In this document: positions 61,532 to 64,000 of the stretch, piece after piece | How positions within the stretch are numbered: the first letter of the stretch is position 1 | Layout: the number at the start of each line of letters is the position of its first letter | From: JALEFZ01 sp039817415 | GTDB taxonomy: Bacteria > Bacteroidota > Bacteroidia > J057 | Length of the DNA stretch: 64,000 nt | NCBI GenBank assembly: GCA_039817415.1 | Contig: JBCBVV010000001.1 | Coordinates: 389,582 to 453,581, forward strand | Direction: 5' to 3' | The notes under the pieces: generated by a model | Databases searched by the model: none | Told to the model about the DNA's origin: nothing | Seen by the model: only the letters and a program-made list of their open reading frames with translations | Program-made: the position numbers and the translations under genes

Positions 61532-62740
61532 ATGAGCCAGGGCAACGCCGACAATACGTTTAGCTTATTATTTCTCTTTGATGTCATCCGAAAATACCTA
61601 CTCTATATCGCTGGAGTAGTCGTTTTGGCATGTATCATTGCCTTCGTATTGACTCTTCCATTCTTCTATCCTCCAGAGTATAAATCCTCGGCCATTATCT
61701 ATCCTACCAGCCCGGAAAGATATGATCTGGCTACACTCTTTCACTACGAACCAGATATCTATGTATTCGGTCAGTCCAAAGAGGCGGAAAAGTTGGTGAG
61801 TATTGCAGAGATGAGAAAGCTGAAGCTAGAGATCATCGACTCCTTGAATCTTTGGCCACTCTATGGGGTTGACAAATGGAACGATGAATCTCCTGAACAC
61901 TATGCCTTATTGGCATATGACGGCTATATCAGCGTTGGTAGAATATCTGGCGATGGGGTTGAAATAACCGCACTAGACATGGATCCCCAACGTGCTGCTG
62001 ATATCGTAAACCTGGTGGCAGACAAAATAGATCTCTATAACCGTAAGATGTACACCGAGAATAAAAATGGAATTCTTGAAATGTATGAAGATGGTATCTA
62101 TGAGATTGAAAGGAGAATGTGGATCCTCTCAGATAGTGCCAGAAAGGTTCGCAAACAATACGGCGTATTCAGATCCCTGACCCAAACGGAAAGAATGATA
62201 GAAGCTGCCATCGCAGCTGAAGGAGAATATGCCCAAGCTTTTGGTGAATTAGAAGAATCCAGACGCTTAGGAGCAGGGCGATCAACCTCCAAGAGAATAG
62301 AACTGGCTGGACTTGAAAACAAAGTAAAAGCCCTTACCACCAATGAAACCAACTCCTCCCTTAACCTAGAAAAATTTAGGGAAGGTATCGACAGAATCAT
62401 GACACTGGAAGAGCAGATTACACGCCTTTCAGAAGAACTGGGCAATAACAAGAAAAAGGTAGAATACCTTAAAATGATGGGGACAACCAATTTCAGCTCT
62501 ATTATGATGCCGGAAAGAGCCCTTCCCTCAGATAAAAAAGCTCGACCTGTCAGATGGATGATTCTCCTGACAACCTTTATGATTGCTACCCTTGTAGCTA
62601 TTTTAGGTGCTGCCTTGATCGACAAAATCACGGAAATCTCTGAGAACAAAACAGAAGAGGAGATGGAGCCTACAGAGGCAAAAGTAGATACAGAAGCTGA
62701 CAACAAAGCCTCTGAAGAGAAGAATGAATCAGCATCCTAA
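61532..62740 (+). CDS. Wzz-type polysaccharide chain-length determinant-like protein
   Basis: A 402-aa inner-membrane protein. Helix 1 lies near residues 25-47 (LYIAGVVVLACIIAFVLTL) after a short cytoplasmic N-terminus, and helix 2 near 345-368 (WMILLTTFMIATLVAILGAAL). The periplasmic part (about 50-340) opens with PPEYKSSAIIYP and is dominated by coiled-coil helices with heptad-like charged residues (RMIEAAIAAEGEYAQAFGELEESRRL, KFREGIDRIMTLEEQITRLSEELG). The cytoplasmic C-terminal tail is very acidic (Glu/Lys-rich) and has no tyrosine kinase domain. This two-helix layout is that of Wzz/PCP chain-length regulators. The O-antigen ligase-like gene starts 21 nt later. Confidence 0.85.
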   Translation: MSQGNADNTFSLLFLFDVIRKYLLYIAGVVVLACIIAFVLTLPFFYPPEYKSSAIIYPTSPERYDLATLFHYEPDIYVFGQSKEAEKLVSIAEMRKLKLEIIDSLNLWPLYGVDKWNDESPEHYALLAYDGYISVGRISGDGVEITALDMDPQRAADIVNLVADKIDLYNRKMYTENKNGILEMYEDGIYEIERRMWILSDSARKVRKQYGVFRSLTQTERMIEAAIAAEGEYAQAFGELEESRRLGAGRSTSKRIELAGLENKVKALTTNETNSSLNLEKFREGIDRIMTLEEQITRLSEELGNNKKKVEYLKMMGTTNFSSIMMPERALPSDKKARPVRWMILLTTFMIATLVAILGAALIDKITEISENKTEEEMEPTEAKVDTEADNKASEEKNESAS

Positions 62741-62761
62741 GATCGCCCTAACCTTAGTCTT

Positions 62762-64000
62762 ATGATTTCCAATTGGCTTGCCAAAGTTCCCATGAAAACC
62801 TGGAGGTGGATATTACTCGCCTTCCTGGCCTTCATGACATTGGCTGGTGTAGCCATTGCCGTCAGATTCAGGCTGAATATTCTGTATGGGATTCCACTAG
62901 CCGTTGTGGTCCTTCTTGCCATCATAAATAACTTCAAGGATGTATGGTTCTTAATGGTATTCTGCATTCCTTGGTCAGTACAGTATGAAATAGGAACTGG
63001 CAATGCCATGGATTTCTTCTCTGAGCCTTTTATGCTCCTTTTCCTCTTGGTGTTTTTCGTTCAACTTTTATCGGGCCGACAATTCAGCCTCAAGGGAAAA
63101 ATCTACACCTTCCACTTTCTCATATTCCTACTGCTATTTTGGACCTTTTTTACAACTGTTACCTCTCATTATTTCTTTAGGTCCTTCAAATTTTTCTTAT
63201 CCAAATTGTGGTACTTGGCTGCTTTCGTCTACATCGCAGATAGGGTTATCCAACGTCCCAAAGATATGAAAAGGCTGTTTTGGGCCTTTGCGCTGCCCCT
63301 AACCGCAGTGGTCATCATCATCACCCTTAAACATGCTGCCGAAAGCTTTTCATTTGAGACTGCCCATAATATCCCCTACCCTATTTTTGCCAATGGAGTG
63401 GCCTATTCAGCTACGCTTGCCTTGTTTATCCCTTGGCTATTCCTAGCAAGAAGATGGTACACAGTTAAGAGTTTAGAATGGTATTTTTTAACAGCCGCAG
63501 TGGTCTTAGTGGCCTTTGGTATTCTCTTCGCCTACAAAAGAGGAGGATGGCTGATCACCCTCTCCTTACCTGTCATCTATATTCTGATCCAAAGAAAGGT
63601 CTTCGATAAGCTCGTCTATGGGGGAGTAGGGGTAGTGATTATCGCAGTGGCCTTCCTCTTGTACAATAACAACTATTATTATTTAGCGCCAGACTACAAA
63701 AAGACCATATGGCACGAAGGAGACCTTGAAGGACACTTAAACGCGACCCTGCAAGGAACGGAGATTTCTGCAGCAGAACGATTCTATCGGTGGGTAGCTG
63801 CCAAAAATATGATTCAGGATATGCCTTTGGTGGGTTCGGGTCCCTCTACCTTCAATCAGGTATACCAAAATTATGCGGATGGGGCATTTGCAACCTATGT
63901 AAGTGACAATCCCGAACAATCGACTACACATAATTACTTCCTGATGACCTTTGCCGAACAAGGATTTCCAGGTGGCTTATTGTTTGCAGGTAACCTGCAA
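62762..64000 (+). CDS. O-antigen ligase/polymerase-like membrane protein, cut by window end
   Basis: An open frame from ATG 62762 to the last base, 413 codons without a stop, so the gene continues beyond the window. It encodes about ten membrane helices, for example WILLAFLAFMTLAGVAIAV, MLLFLLVFFVQLL, LEWYFLTAAVVLVAFGILFA and VYGGVGVVIIAVAFLLY. A long loop with AERFYRWVAAKNMIQDMPLVGSGPSTF and QSTTHNYFLMTFAEQGFPGGLLF follows. These last blocks match the Wzy_C/O-antigen ligase family, in which the loop His/Arg residues act on lipid-linked glycan. The likely role is ligation or polymerisation of a surface polysaccharide, with the Wzz-like protein upstream controlling chain length. Confidence 0.88.
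   Translation, partial: MISNWLAKVPMKTWRWILLAFLAFMTLAGVAIAVRFRLNILYGIPLAVVVLLAIINNFKDVWFLMVFCIPWSVQYEIGTGNAMDFFSEPFMLLFLLVFFVQLLSGRQFSLKGKIYTFHFLIFLLLFWTFFTTVTSHYFFRSFKFFLSKLWYLAAFVYIADRVIQRPKDMKRLFWAFALPLTAVVIIITLKHAAESFSFETAHNIPYPIFANGVAYSATLALFIPWLFLARRWYTVKSLEWYFLTAAVVLVAFGILFAYKRGGWLITLSLPVIYILIQRKVFDKLVYGGVGVVIIAVAFLLYNNNYYYLAPDYKKTIWHEGDLEGHLNATLQGTEISAAERFYRWVAAKNMIQDMPLVGSGPSTFNQVYQNYADGAFATYVSDNPEQSTTHNYFLMTFAEQGFPGGLLFAGNLQ

Noticed and set aside
62098..62706. 202-aa minus-strand frame within the Wzz-like gene
   Set aside because: Ser/Ile/Leu-rich shadow of the coiled-coil coding strand.
1..64000. CRISPR arrays, tRNA/rRNA genes, insertion sequences, prophage
   Set aside because: Reading through the window showed no regularly spaced repeats, no cloverleaf or rRNA stretch, and no transposase, integrase or phage protein.

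Overview
The window is a stretch of Bacteroidota chromosome. The evidence is three SusC/SusD outer-membrane uptake pairs, a PorV/PorQ-type barrel, a DUF5117-type metalloprotease, an ABC permease fused to an M1 peptidase, weak Shine-Dalgarno signals, and several promoters matching the Bacteroidota -33/-7 pattern (TTG, about 20 nt, TAnnTTTG). The gene mix fits a free-living aerobic heterotroph; no genus can be named from the sequence alone. No rRNA, tRNA, CRISPR array, transposase, integrase or prophage gene was seen.

Layout. 0.2-4.6 kb: secreted zinc protease, a one-cysteine Bcp peroxiredoxin, DoxX and a double USP protein. 4.6-6.2 kb (minus): an ECF sigma factor and a short FecR-like anti-sigma, with a possible small membrane ORF between them. 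6.3-12.3 kb: UbiA-type prenyltransferase, 3-hydroxyacyl-CoA dehydrogenase, class D beta-lactamase, DinB/YfiT protein, a secreted protein of unknown function, then a Crp/Fnr regulator with an SRPBCC protein and a small membrane protein. 12.3-15.3 kb (minus): tail-anchored caspase-like protein, nadC, DUF4783 protein. 15.5-18.1 kb: gpmI, a lipoprotein and crcB, followed by a candidate small RNA. 18.5-20.3 kb: three thioredoxin-fold proteins. 20.3-31 kb: pabB, NHL-like lipoprotein, PorV/PorQ barrel, LysE exporter, DUF985 cupin, GH3 beta-glucosidase, holA, an outer-membrane barrel and a PD40 protein.

30.8-35.3 kb holds an ABC ATPase and its permease/M1 peptidase partner. 35.5-52.2 kb is a 17-kb block with three SusC-SusD operons, all on the minus strand. 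A small secreted protein, a possible 31-aa ORF and a degenerate DUF3179 lipoprotein lie between the operons. No glycosidase, sulfatase or dedicated regulator is present, so this does not look like a standard polysaccharide utilisation locus. Two of the SusC genes share an identical 22-nt leader immediately before the start codon.

52.9-64 kb: accD, trxA, EI24/CysZ-like membrane protein, subtilisin-like protease, LytS-type histidine kinase, class I aminotransferase and hemW. The window ends in a Wzz-like chain-length protein and the first 413 codons of an O-antigen ligase/polymerase, which probably begin a surface polysaccharide locus.

Most strand changes are marked by clear intrinsic hairpins. 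Several housekeeping genes have a -7 element within 2-8 nt of the ATG, which predicts leaderless or nearly leaderless mRNAs.
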